NCBI RefSeq assembly: GCF_051020975.1
Contig: NW_027478162.1
Coordinates: forward strand, 23,932,001 to 23,996,000
Direction: 5' to 3'
From: Osmia lignaria lignaria
Lineage: Eukaryota > Arthropoda > Insecta > Hymenoptera > Megachilidae
Length of the DNA: 64,000 bases
The notes beneath the pieces were generated by a model that made no database searches, was not told where the DNA came from, and was given only the letters and a program-made list of their open reading frames with translations. How positions within the stretch are numbered: the stretch's first letter is position 1; each line of letters starts with the position of its first letter. Shown piece by piece: positions 1 through 11,100 of this stretch. The position numbers and the translations under genes are program-made.

Positions 1-5
1 CCCTT

Positions 6-27
6 GAGATAAATCTGCAAATATCTC
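6..27. repeat. Foldback element GAGATA...TATCTC, once per unit
   Basis: GAGATA at 6-11 and its reverse complement TATCTC at 22-27 are separated by a 10-base loop. In units where the text reads GAGATATATCTGCAAATATC the stem grows to 7 bp (GAGATAT/ATATCTC). In units reading CTCGAGATA it also becomes 7 bp (CGAGATA/TATCTCG, as at 327-350). The pairing is therefore kept under more than one sequence variant. Short dyads are common in satellites; a role in protein binding or strand extrusion is only inference. A second TATCTCG lies at 294-300 of the same unit. Confidence 0.7.
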
Positions 28-64
28 GGAAACGAAGCGAGCTATGGCAAAATGTTAAGAGACC

Positions 65-115
65 TTTTTTGTAGAGAATTAAGTTTCCTACTTTTTATGT
101 TCTATGATATTTTTT
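65..115. repeat. AT-rich T-tract block of the unit
   Basis: Three runs of T (65-70, 92-96 and 110-115) fall within about 50 bases and are kept in nearly every unit. This is the most AT-rich part of the unit. The 81-96 interval is also where A-type (AAG...CTTTTTATG) and B-type (ATG...CAATTTATG) units differ most. T-tracts of this sort are known to bend DNA or disfavour nucleosomes. With one such block per 322 bp, roughly two nucleosome repeats, it could set nucleosome phase; that is inference. Confidence 0.6.
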
Positions 116-120
116 GATCA
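115..120. repeat. Conserved TGATCA site, once per unit
   Basis: TGATCA (the BclI recognition sequence, containing GATC) sits directly after the last T-tract and recurs at 322-bp spacing through almost the whole array. A few units have lost it, for example GATCTGATG near 26,520, 28,452, 30,383 and 31,992, GATCCGAAG near 34,245, 36,821, 54,854 and 59,684, and GATCAAAAG at 50,988. Losses recur in higher-order copies, so they mark shared descent. It would produce a 322-bp ladder on digestion. Confidence 0.85.
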
Positions 121-131
121 GATGCGTAGTT

Positions 132-137
132 CTCGAG
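132..137. repeat. A-type diagnostic block with CTCGAG
   Basis: A-type units read GATGCGTAGTTCTCGAG followed by ATATATCAAG, giving a CTCGAG palindrome. B-type units read GAAGCGTAGTTTTCGAG followed by ATATATCGAG and lack it. The two forms are linked to upstream differences at unit positions 81-96. A-type dominates the first 14.6 kb; after 42.2 kb I find only seven A-type blocks, near 43.3, 45.2, 46.2, 47.8, 50.4, 61.3 and 63.2 kb. Confidence 0.85.
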
Positions 138-200
138 ATATATCAAGATATTTAAAAGTTCCGAAGCCGCACCAACATAATAGAGATACAGAAACACCGT

Positions 201-227
201 GGCCCCTTTCTTTGAGATAACTCTGCA
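201..227 (+). repeat. Internal subrepeat, copy 1
   Basis: A 27-base stretch beginning GGCCCCTTTC and ending TCTGCA resembles the stretch at 315-341 at 23 of 27 positions, without gaps (24 of 27 in the commoner units with CTTGAG). The spacing is 114 bp in one direction and 208 in the other. A third, weaker relative with the CTCGAGATA core lies at 132-140. This suggests the 322-bp unit grew from a shorter element by internal duplication and later divergence. Confidence 0.65.
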
Positions 228-267
228 CTATTGCGAGCTGCAAATGCCACTTCCAGTTTAGCTGTGC

Positions 268-293
268 AGAAGAAGAACAACAAGAAGAAGAAA
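268..293 (+). repeat. Purine-rich GAA/CAA tract within the unit
   Basis: Twenty-four of 26 bases are purines, the exceptions being C at 278 and 281. It looks like a small GAA microsatellite interrupted by CAACAA. It keeps exactly the same length in all units I followed and varies only by substitution, for example GAGGAAG in C-type units, AATAAC near 39,879 and ACAACAACAAG near 39,560 and 41,492. On the minus strand it reads as the serine-rich part of the spurious open frame. Confidence 0.75.
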
Positions 294-314
294 TATCTCG
301 AAATATGTCCGTCA

Positions 315-341
315 GGCCCCTTCCCTCGAGATAAATCTGCA
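315..341 (+). repeat. Internal subrepeat, copy 2 (spans the unit join)
   Basis: This is the partner of the stretch at 201-227; both open with GGCCCCTT and end with TCTGCA. Its second half forms one arm of the GAGATA/TATCTC foldback. In C-type units it is replaced by a distinct version reading CCAGTTCCTTTGAGCTGAA, so this is one of the most variable parts of the unit. Confidence 0.65.
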
Positions 342-3122
342 AATATCTCGGAAACGAAGCGAGCTATGGCAAAATGTTAAGAGACCTTATTTGTAGAGAA
401 TTAAGTTTCCTACTTTTTATGTTCTATGATATTTTTTGATCAGATGCGTAGTTCTCGAGATATATCAAGATATTTAAAAGTTCCGAAGCCGCACCAACAT
501 AATAGAGATACAGAAACACCGTGGCCCCTTTCTTTCAGATAACTCTGCACTATTGCGAGCTGGAAATGCCACTTCCAGTTTAGCTGTGCAGAAGAAGAAC
601 AACAAGAAGAAGAAATATCTCGAAATATGTCCGTCAGGCCCCTTCCCTTGAGATATATCTGCAAATATCTCGGAAACGAAGCGAGCTATGGCAAAATGGT
701 AAGAGACCTTTTTTGTAGCGAATTATGTTTGCTACAAGTTATGTTCTATGATATTTTTTGATCAGAAGCGTAGTTTTCGAGATATATCAAGATATTTAAA
801 AGTTCCGAAGCCGCAACAACATAATAGAGATACAGAAACACCGTGGCCCCTTTCTTTGAGATAACTCTGCACTATTGCGAGCTGGAAATGCCACTTCCAG
901 TTTAGCTGTGCAGAAGAAGAACAACAAGAAGAAGAAATATCTCGAAATATGTCCGTCAGGCCCCTTCCCTTGAGATAAATCTGCAAATATCTCGGAAACG
1001 AAGCGAGCTATGGCAAAATGGTAAGAGACCTCTTTTGTAGAGAATTATGTTTCCTACTTTTTATGTTCTATGATATTTTTTGATCACAAGCGTAGTTTTC
1101 GAGATATATCAAGATATTTAAAAGTTCCGAAGCCGCAACAACATAATAGAGATACAGAAACACCGTGGCCCCTTTCTTTGAGATAACTCTGCACTATTGC
1201 GAGCTGCAAATGCCACTTCCAGCTTAGCTGTGCAGAAGAAGAACAACAAGAAAAAGAAATATCGCGAAATATGTCCGTTAGGCCCCTTCCCTTGAGATAA
1301 ATCTGCAAATATCTCGGAAACGAAGCGAGCTATGGCAAAATGTTAAGAGACCTTTTTTGTAGAGAATTAAGTTTTCTACTTTTTATGTTCTATGATATTT
1401 TTTTATCAGATGCGTTGTTCTCGAGATATATCAAGATATTTAAAAGTTCCGAAGCTGCACCAACATAATAGAGGTACAGAAACACCGTGGCCTCTTTCTT
1501 TGAGATAACTCTGCACTATTGCGAGCTGCAAATGCCACTTCCAGCTTAGCTGTGCAGAAGAAGAACAACAAGAAGAAGAAATATCTCGAAATATGTCCGT
1601 CAGGCCCCGTCCCTTGAGATGTATCTGCAAATATCTCGGAAACGAAGCGAGCTATGGCAAAATGTTAAGAGACCTTTTTTGTAGAGAATTATGTTTCCTA
1701 CAATTCATGTTCTATGATATTTTTTGATCAGAAGTGTTGTTTTCGAGATATATCGAGATATTTAAAAGTTCCGAAGCCGCACCAACATAATAGAGATACA
1801 GAAACACCGTGGCCCCTTTCTTTGAGATAACTCTGCACTATTGCGAGCTGGAAATGCCACTTCCAGTTTAGCTGTGCAGAAGAAGAACAACAAGAAGAAG
1901 AAATATCTCGAAATATGTCCGTCAGGCCCCTTCCCTTGAGATAAATCTGCAAATATCTCGGAAACGAAGCGAGCTATGGCAAAATGTTAAGAGACGTTTT
2001 TTGTAGAGAATTAAGTTTCCTACTTTTTATGTTCTATGATATTTTTTGATCAGATGCGTAGTTCTCGAGATATATCAAGATATTTAAAAGTTCCGAAGCC
2101 GCACCAACATAATAGAGATACAGAAACACCGTGGCCCCTTTCATTGAGATAACTCTGCACTATTGCGAGCTGGAAATGCCACTTCCAGTTTAGCTGTGCA
2201 GAAGAAGAACTACAAGAAGAAGAAATATCTCGAAATATGTCCGTCAGGCTCCTTCCCTTGAGATAAGTCTGCAAATATCTCGGAAACGAAGCGAGCTATG
2301 GCAAAATGTTAAGAGACCTTTTTTGTAGAGAATTACGTTTCCTACTTTTTATGTTCTATGATATTTTTTGATCAGATGCGTAGTTCTCGAGATATATCAA
2401 GATATTTAAAAGTTCCGAAGCCGCACCAACATAATAGAGATTCAGAAACACCGCGGCCCCTTTCTTTGAGATAACTCTGCACTATTGCGAGCTGGAAATG
2501 CCACTTCCAGTTTAGCTGTGCAGAAGAAGAACAACAAGAAGAAGAAATATCTCGAAATATGTCCGTCAGGCCCCTTCCCTTGAGATAAATCTGCAAATAT
2601 CTCGGAAACGAAACGAGCTATGGCAAAATGTTAAGAAACCTTTTTTGTAGAGAATTAAGTTTCCTCCTTTTTATGTTCTATGATATTTTTTGATCAGATG
2701 CGTAGTTCTCGAGATATATCAAGATATTTAAAAGTTCCGAAGCCGCACCAACATAATAGAAATACAGAAACACCGTGGCCCCTTTCTTTGAGATAACTCT
2801 GCACTATTGCGAGCTGCAAATGCCACTTCCAGCTTAGCTGTGCAGAAGAAGAACAACAAGAAGAAGAAATATCTCGAAATATGTCCGTCAGGCCCCTTCC
2901 CTTGAGATATATCTGCAAATATCTCGGAAACGAAGCGAGCTATGGCAAAATGTTGAGAGACCTTTTTTGTAGAGAATTAAGATTGCTACTTTTTATGTTC
3001 TATGATATTTTTTGATCAGATGCGTAGTTCTCGAAATATATCGAGATATTTAAAAGATGCGAAGCCGCACCAACATAATAGAGATACAGAAACACCGTGG
3101 CCCCTTTCTTTGAGATAACTCC

Positions 3123-3132
3123 GCACTAGTGC
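3123..3132. repeat. First GCACTAGTGC palindrome (B-type marker)
   Basis: Here the common GCACTATTGC is replaced by the perfect 10-bp palindrome GCACTAGTGC, followed by GAGCCGC instead of GAGCTGC. This is the only such unit in the first 17.8 kb. The form becomes frequent after about 27 kb and dominant after about 49 kb. Confidence 0.85.
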
Positions 3133-5816
3133 GAGCCGCAAATGCCACTTCCAGCTTAGCTGTGCAGAAGAAGAACAACAAGAAGAAGAAATATCTCGAA
3201 ATATGTCCGTCAGGCCCCTTCCCTTGAGATATATCTGCAAATATCTCGAAAACGAAGCGAGCTATGGCAAAATGTTAAGAGACCTTTTTTGTAGAGAATT
3301 AAGTTTCCTACTCTTTATGTTCTATGATATTTTTTGATCAGATGCGTAGTTCTCGAGATATATCAAGATATTTAAAAGTTCCGAAGCCGCACCAACATAA
3401 TAGAGATACAGAAACACCATGGCCCCTTTCTTTGAGATAACTCTGCACTATTGCGAGCTGCAAATGCCACTTCCAGCTTAGCTGTGCAGAAGGAGAACAA
3501 CAAGAAGAAGAAATATCTCGAAATATGTCCGTCAGGCCCCTTCCCTTGAGATAAATCTGCAAATATCTCGGAAACGAAGCGAGCTATGGCAAAATGTTAA
3601 GAGACGTTTTTTGTAGAGAATTAAGTTTCCTACTTTTTATGTTCTATGATATTTTTTGATCAGATGCGTAGTTCGGGAGATATATCAAGATATTTAAATG
3701 TTCCGAAGCCGCACCAACATAATAGAGATACAGAAACACCGTGGCCCCTTTCTTTGAGATAACTCTGCACTATTGCGAGCTGCAAATGCCACTTCCAGCT
3801 TAGCTGTGCAGAAGAAGAACAACAAGAAGAAGAAATATCTCGAAATATGTCCGTCAGGCCCCTTCCCTTGAGATATACCTGCAAATATCTCGGAAACGAA
3901 GCGAGCTATGGCAAAATGTTAAGAGACCTTTTTTGTAGAGAATTAAGTTTCCTACTTTTTATGTTCTACGATATTTTTTGATCAGATGCGTAGTTCTCGA
4001 GATATATCAAGATATTTAAAAGTTCCGAAGCCGCACCAACATAATAGAGATACAGAAACACCGTGGCCCCTTTCTTTGAGATAACTCTGCACTACTGCGA
4101 GCTGCAAATGCCACTTCCAGCTTAGCTGTGCAAAAGAAGAACAACAAGAAGAAGAAATATCTCGAAATATGTCCGTCAGGCCCCGTCCCTTGAGATATAT
4201 CTGCAAATATCTCGGAAACGAAGCGAGCTATGGCAAAATGTTAAGAGACCTTTTTTGTAGAGAATTAAGTTTCCTACTTTTTATGTTCTACGATATTTTT
4301 TGATCAGATGCGTAGTTCTCGAGATATATCAAGATATTTAAAAGTTCCGTAGCCGCACCAACATAATAGAGATACAGAAACACCGTGGCCCCTTTCTTTG
4401 AGATAACTCTGCACTATTGAGAGCTGGAAATGCCACTTCCAGTTTAGCTGTGCAGAAGAAGAACAACAAGAAGAAGAAATATCTCGAAATATGTCCGTCA
4501 GGCCCCTTCCCTTGAGATAAATCTGCAAATATCTCGGAAACGAAGCGAGCTATGGCAAAATGTTAAGAGACCTTTTTTGTAGAGAATTAAGTATTCTACT
4601 TTTTATGTTGTATGATATTTTTTGATCAGAAGCGTAGTTTTCGAGATATATCGAGATATTTAAAAGTTCCGAAGCCGCACCAACATAATAGAGATACAGA
4701 AACACCGTGGCCCCTTTCTTTGAGATAACTCTGCACTATTGCGAGCTGCAAATGCCACTTCCAGCTTAGCTGTGCAGAAGAAGAACAACAAGAAGAAGAA
4801 ATATCTCGAAATATGTCCGTCAGGCCCCTTCCCTTGAGATAAATCTGCATATATCTCGGAAAGGAAGCGAGCTATGGCAAAATGTTGAGAGACCTTTTTT
4901 GTAGAGAATTAAGTTTCCTACTTTTTATGTTCTATGATATTTTTTGATCAGATGCGTAGTTCTCGAGATATATCAAGATATTTAAAAGTTCCGAAGCCGC
5001 ACCAACATAATAGAGATACAGAAACACCGTGGCCCCTTTCTTTGAGATAACTCTGCACTATTGCGAGCTGGAAATGCCACTTCCTGTTTAGCTGTGCAGA
5101 AGAAGAACAACAAGAAGAAGAAATATCTCGAAATATGTCCGTCAGGCCCCTTCCCTTGAGATAAATCTGCAAATATCTCGGAAACGAAGCGAGCTATGGC
5201 AAAATGTTAAGAGACCTTTTTTGTAGAGAATTAAGTTTCCTACTTTTTATTTTCTACGATATTTTTTGATCAGATGCGTAGTTCTCGAGATATATCAAGA
5301 TATTTAAAAGTTCCGAAGCCGCACCAACATAATAGAGATACAGAAACACCGTGGCCCCTTTCTTTGAGATAACTCTGCACTACTGCGAGCTGCAAATGCC
5401 ACTTCCAGCTTAGCTGTGCAAAAGAAGAACAACAAGAAGAAGAAATATCTCGAAATATGTCCGTCAGGCCCCGTCCCTTGAGATGTATCTGCAAATATCT
5501 CGGAAACGAAGCGAGCTATGGCAAAATGTTAAGAGACCTTTTTTGTAGAGAATTATGTCTCCTACAATTCATGTTCTATGATATTTTTTGATCAGAAGTG
5601 TTGTTTTCGAGATATATCGAGATATTTAAAAGTTCCGAAGCCGCACCAACATAATAGAGATACAGAAACACCGTGGCCCCTTTCTTTGAGATAACTCTGC
5701 ACTATTGCGAGCTGGAAATGCCACTTCCAGTTTAGCTGTGCAGAAGAAGAACAACAAGAAGAAGAAATATCTCGAAATATGTCCGTCAGGCCCCTTCCCT
5801 TGAGATAAATCTGCAA

Positions 5817-7748
5817 ATATCTCGGAAACGAAGCGAGCTATGGCAAAATGTTAAGAGACCTTTTTTGTAGAGAATTAAGTTTCCTACTTTTTATGTTCTA
5901 CGATATTTTTTGATCAGATGCGTAGTTCTCGAGATATATCAAGATATTTAAAAGTTCCGAAGCCGCACCAACATAATAGAGATACAGAAACACCGTGGCC
6001 CCTTTCTTTGAGATAACTCTGCACTACTGCGAGCTGCAAATGCCACTTCCAGCTTAGCTGTGCAAAAGAAGAACAACAAGAAGAAGAAATATCTCGAAAT
6101 ATGTCCGTCAGGCCCCTTCCCTTGAGATATATCTGCAAATATCTCGGAAACGAAGCGAGCTATGGCAAAATGTTAAGAGACCTTTTTTGTAGAGAATTAA
6201 GTTTCCTACTTTTTATGTTCTACGATATTCTTTGATCAGATGCGTAGTTCTCGAGATATATCAAGATATTTAAAAGTTCCGAAGCCGCACCAACATAATA
6301 GAGATACAGAAACACCGTGGCCCCTTTCTTTGAGATAACTCTGCACTATTGAGAGCTGGAAATGCCACTTCCAGTTTAGCTGTGCAGAAGAAGAACAACA
6401 AGAAGAAGAAATATCTCGAAATATGTCCGTCAGGCCCCTTCCCTTGAGATAAATCTGCAAATATCTCGGAAACGAAGCGAGCTATGGCAAAATGTTGACA
6501 GACCTTTTTTGTAGAGAATTAAGTTTCCTACTTTTTATGTTCTATGATATTTTTTGATCAGATGCGTAGTTCTCGAGATATATCAAGATATTTAAAAGTT
6601 CCGAAGCCGCACCAACATAATAGAGATACAGAAACACCGTGGCCCCTTTCTTTGAGATAACTCTGCACTATTGCGAGCTGGAAATGCCACTTCCAGTTTA
6701 GCTGTGCAGAAGAAGAACAACAAGAAGAAGAAATATCTCGAAATATGTCCGTCAGGCCCCTTCCCTTGAGATAAATCTGCAAATATCTCGGAAACGAAGC
6801 GAGCTATGGCAAAATGTTAAGAGACCTTTTTTGTAGAGAATTAAGTTTCCTACTTTTTATGTTCTACGATATTTTTTGATCAGATGCGTAGTTCTCGAGA
6901 TATATCAAGATATTTAAAAGTTCCGAAGCCGCACCAACATAATAGAGATACAGAAACACCGTGGCCCCTTTCTTTGAGATAACTCTGCACTACTGCGAGC
7001 TGCAAATGCCACTTCCAGCTTAGCTGTGCAAAAGAAGAACAACAAGAAGAAGAAATATCTCGAAATATGTCCGTCAGGCCCCTTCCCTTGAGATATATCT
7101 GCAAATATCTCGGAAACGAAGCGAGCTATGGCAAAATGTTAAGAGACCTTTTTTGTAGAGAATTAAGTTTCCTACTTTTTATGTTCTACGATATTCTTTG
7201 ATCAGATGCGTAGTTCTCGAGATATATCAAGATATTTAAAAGTTCCGAAGCCGCACCAACATAATAGAGATACAGAAACACCGTGGCCCCTTTCTTTGAG
7301 ATAACTCTGCACTATTGAGAGCTGGAAATGCCACTTCCAGTTTAGCTGTGCAGAAGAAGAACAACAAGAAGAAGAAATATCTCGAAATATGTCCGTCAGG
7401 CCCCTTCCCTTGAGATAAATCTGCAAATATCTCGGAAACGAAGCGAGCTATGGCAAAATGTTGACAGACCTTTTTTGTAGAGAATTAAGTTTCCTACTTT
7501 TTATGTTCTATGATATTTTTTGATCAGATGCGTAGTTCTCGAGATATATCAAGATATTTAAAAGTTCCGAAGCCGCACCAACATAATAGAGATACAGAAA
7601 CACCGTGGCCCCTTTCTTTGAGATAACTCTGCACTATTGCGAGCTGGAAATGCCACTTCCAGTTTAGCTGTGCAGAAGAAGAACAACAAGAAGAAGAAAT
7701 ATCTCGAAATATGTCCGTCAGGCCCCTTCCCTTGAGATAAATCTGCAA
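5817..7748 (+). repeat. 966-bp (3-unit) higher-order duplication, two tandem copies
   Basis: The block at about 5,817-6,782 reappears at about 6,783-7,748. Shared private variants at exactly 966-bp spacing include TACGATATTC (6,221 and 7,187), TTGACAGACC (6,495 and 7,461), GCACTACTGCG with TGCAAAAGAAG, and CTATTGAGAGCTGG. The copies look almost identical, so the duplication is recent relative to the divergence of neighbouring units. The join was placed from shared variants, so it is accurate only to within one unit. Confidence 0.85.
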
Positions 7749-8103
7749 ATATCTCGGAAACGAAGCGAGCTATGGCAAAATGTTAAGAGACGTTTTTTGT
7801 AGAGAATTAAGTTTCCTACTTTTTATGTTCTATGATATTTTTTGATCAGATGCGTAGTTCTCGAGATATATCAAGATATTTAAAAGTTCCGAAGCCGCAC
7901 CAACATAATAGAAATACAGAAACACCGTGGCCCCTTTCTTTGAGATAACTCTGCACTATTGCGAGCTGCAAATGCCACTTCCAGCTTAGCTGTGCAGAAG
8001 AAGAACAACAAGAAGAAGAAATATCTCGAAATATGTCCGTCAGGCCCCTTCCCTTGAGATATATCTGCAAATATCTCGGAAACGAAGCGAGCTATGGCAA
8101 AAT

Positions 8104-11100
8104 GTTAAGAGACCTTTTTTGTAGAGAATTAAGTTTCCTACTTTTTATGTTCTATGATATTTTTTGATCAGATGCGTAGTTCTCGAGATATATCAAGATA
8201 TGTAAAAGTTCCGAAGCCGCACCAACATAATAGAGATACAGAAACACCGTGGCCCCTTTCTTTGAGATAACTCTGCACTATTGCGAGCTGCAAATGCCAC
8301 TTCTAGCTTAGCTGTGCAGAAGAAGAACAACAAGAAGAAGAAATATCTCGAAATATGTCCGTCAGGCCCCTTCCCTTGAGATATATCTGCAAATATCTCG
8401 GAAACGAAGCGAGCTATGGCAAAATGTTAAGAGACCTTTTTTGTAGAGAATTAAGTTTCCTACTTTTTATGTTCTATGATATTTTTTGATCAGATGCGTA
8501 GTTCTCGAGATATATCAAGATATTTAAAAGTTCCGAAGCCGCACCAACATAATAGAGATACAGAAACACCGTGGCCCCTTTCTTTGAGATAACTCTGCAC
8601 TATTGAGAGCTGGAAATGCCACTTCCAGTTTAGCTGTGCAGAAGAAGAACAACAAGAAGAAGAAATATCTCGAAATATGTCCGTCAGGCCCCTTCCCTTG
8701 AGATAAATCTGCAAATATCTCGGAAACGAAGCGAGCTATGGCAAAATGTTAGGAGACCTTTTTTGTAGAGAATTAAGTTTCCTACTTTTTCTGTTCTATG
8801 ATATTTTTTGATCAGATGCGTAGTTCTCGAGATATATCAAGATATTTAAAAGTTCCGAAGCCGCACCAACATAATAGAGATACAGAAACACCGTGGCCCC
8901 TTTCTTTGACATAACTCTGCACTATTGCGAGCTGCAAATGCCACTTCTAGCTTAGCTGTGCAGAAGAAGAACAACAAGAAGAAGAAATATCTCGAAATAT
9001 GTCCGTCAGGCCCCTTCCCTTGAGATATATCTGCAAATATCTCGGAAACGAAGCGAGCTATGGCAAAATGTTAAGAGACCTTTTTTGTAAAGAATTAAGT
9101 TTCCTACTTTTTATGTTCTACGATATTTTTTGATCAGATGCGTAGTTCTCGAGATATATCAAGATATTTAAAAGTTCCGAAGCCGCACCAACATAATAGA
9201 GATACAGAAACACCGTGGCCCCTTTCTTTGAGATAACTCTGCACTATTGCGAGCTGCAAATGCCACTTCTAGCTTAGCTGTGCAGAAGAAGAACAACAAG
9301 AAGAAGAAATATCTCGAAATATGTCCGTCAGGCCCCTTCCCTTGAGATATATCTGCAAATATCTCGGAAACGAAGCGAGCTATGGCAAAATGTTAAGAGA
9401 CCTTTTTTGTAGAGAATTAAGTTTCCTACTTTTTATGTTCTATGATATTTTTTGATCAGATGCGTAGTTCTCGAGATATATCAAGATATTTAAAAGTTCC
9501 GAAGCCGCACCAACATAATAGAGATACAGAAACACCGTGGCCCCTTTCTTTGAGATAACTCTGCACTATTGCGAGCTGCAAATGCCACTTCTAGCTTAGC
9601 TGTGCAGAAGAAGAACAACAAGAAGAAGAAATATCTCGAAATATGTCCGTCAGGCCCCTTCCCTTGAGATATATCTGCAAATATCTCGGAAACGAAGCGA
9701 GCTATGGCAAAATGTTGAGAGACCTTTTTTGTAGAGAATTAAGTTTCCTACTTTTTATGTTCTACGATATTTTTTGATCAGATGCGTAGTTCTCGAGATA
9801 TATCAAGATATTTAAAGGTTCCGAAGCCGCACCAACATAATAGAGATACAGAAACACCGTGGCCCCTTTCTTTGAGATAACTCTGCACTATTGAGAGCTG
9901 GAAATGCCACTTCCAGTTTAGCTGTGCAGAAGAAGAACAACAAGAAGAAGAAATATCTCGAAATATGTCCGTCAGGCCCCTTCCCTTGAGATATATCTGC
10001 AAATATCTCGGAAACGAAGCGAGCTATGGCAAAATGTTAAGAGACCTTTTTTGTAAAGAATTAAGTTTCCTACTTTTTATGTTCTACGATATTTTTTGAT
10101 CAGATGCGTAGTTCTCGAGATATATCAAGATATTTAAAAGTTCCGAAGCCGCACCAACATAATAGAGATACAGAAACACCGTGGCCCCTTTCTTTGAGAT
10201 AACTCTGCACTATTGCGAGCTGCAAATGCCACTTCTAGCTTAGCTGTGCAGAAGAAGAACAACAAGAAGAAGAAATATCTCGAAATATGTCCGTCAGGCC
10301 CGTTCCTTTGAGCTGAATCTGCAAATATCTCGGAAACGAAGCGAGCTATGGCAAAATGTTAAGAGACGTTTTTTGTAGAGAATTATGTTTCCTACAATTT
10401 ATGTACTATGATATTTTTTGATCAGAAGCGTAGTTTTCGAGATATATAGAGATATTTAAAAGTTCCGAAGCCGCACCAACATAATAGAGATTCAGAAACA
10501 CTGTGGCCCCTTTCTTTGAGATAACTCTGCACTATTGCGAGCTGGAAATGCCACTTCCAGCTTAGCTGTGCAGAAGAAGAACAACTAGAAGAAGAAATAT
10601 CTCGAAATATGTCCGTCAGGCCCCTTCCCTTGAGATATATCTGCAAATATCTCGGAAACGAAGCGAGCTATGGCAAAATGTTAAGAGACCTTTTTTGTAG
10701 AGAATTAAGTTTCCTACTTTTTATGTTCTATGATATTTTTTGATCAGATGCGTAGTTCTCGAGATATATCAAGATATTTAAAAGTTCCGAAGCCGCACCA
10801 ACATAATAGAGATACAGAAACACCGTGGCCCCTTTCTTTGAGATAACTCTGCACTATTGCGAGCTGCAAATGCCACTTCCAGCTTAGCTGTGCAGAAGAA
10901 GAACAACAAGAAGAAGAAATATCTCGAAATATGTCCGTCAGGCCCCTTCCCTTGAGATAAATCTGCAAATATCTCGGAAACGAAGCGAGCTATGGCAAAA
11001 TGTTAAGAGACTTTATTTGTAGAGAATTAAGTTTCCTACTTTTTATGTTCTATGATATTTTTTGATCAGATGCGTAGTTCTCGAGATATATCAAGATATT

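Larger units (their letters stand above)
1..322 (+). repeat. Representative satellite unit (unit 1, A-type)
   Basis: This is the first complete unit in the phase used throughout this annotation; the next starts at 323. Hand count gives 125 G+C in 322 bases (about 39%) and 12 CpG. In order it holds a foldback pair (6-27), the conserved GGAAACGAAGCGAGC stretch (28-42), an AT-rich T-tract block (65-115), TGATCA (115-120), CTCGAG (132-137), a C-rich middle, subrepeat copy 1 (201-227), the GCACTATTGC site, AGCTGTGCAGA (260-270) and a purine-rich tract. Subrepeat copy 2 begins at 315 and runs into the next unit. The phase is arbitrary because the array has no visible border. Confidence 0.97.

Noticed and set aside
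20..45. CENP-B box-like motif around GGAAACGAAGC (minus strand GCTTCGTTTCC)
   Set aside because: It begins TTCG as the 17-bp box does, but the required central A and the CGGG positions are not met.
145..175. RNA polymerase III B box (AGTTCCGAAGCC resembles GGTTCGANNCC), which would suggest a tRNA-derived SINE
   Set aside because: It needs an inserted base, there is no convincing A box upstream at normal spacing, and no tRNA fold is apparent. Tandem, uninterrupted arrangement also argues against a SINE.
118..342. Family of roughly 180 small serine/cysteine-containing proteins on the minus strand
   Set aside because: The frame has no ATG, shifts from unit to unit, is broken in at least 16 units, and varies at all codon positions. 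Its serine-cysteine stretch is just the GAA/CAA purine tract read backwards.
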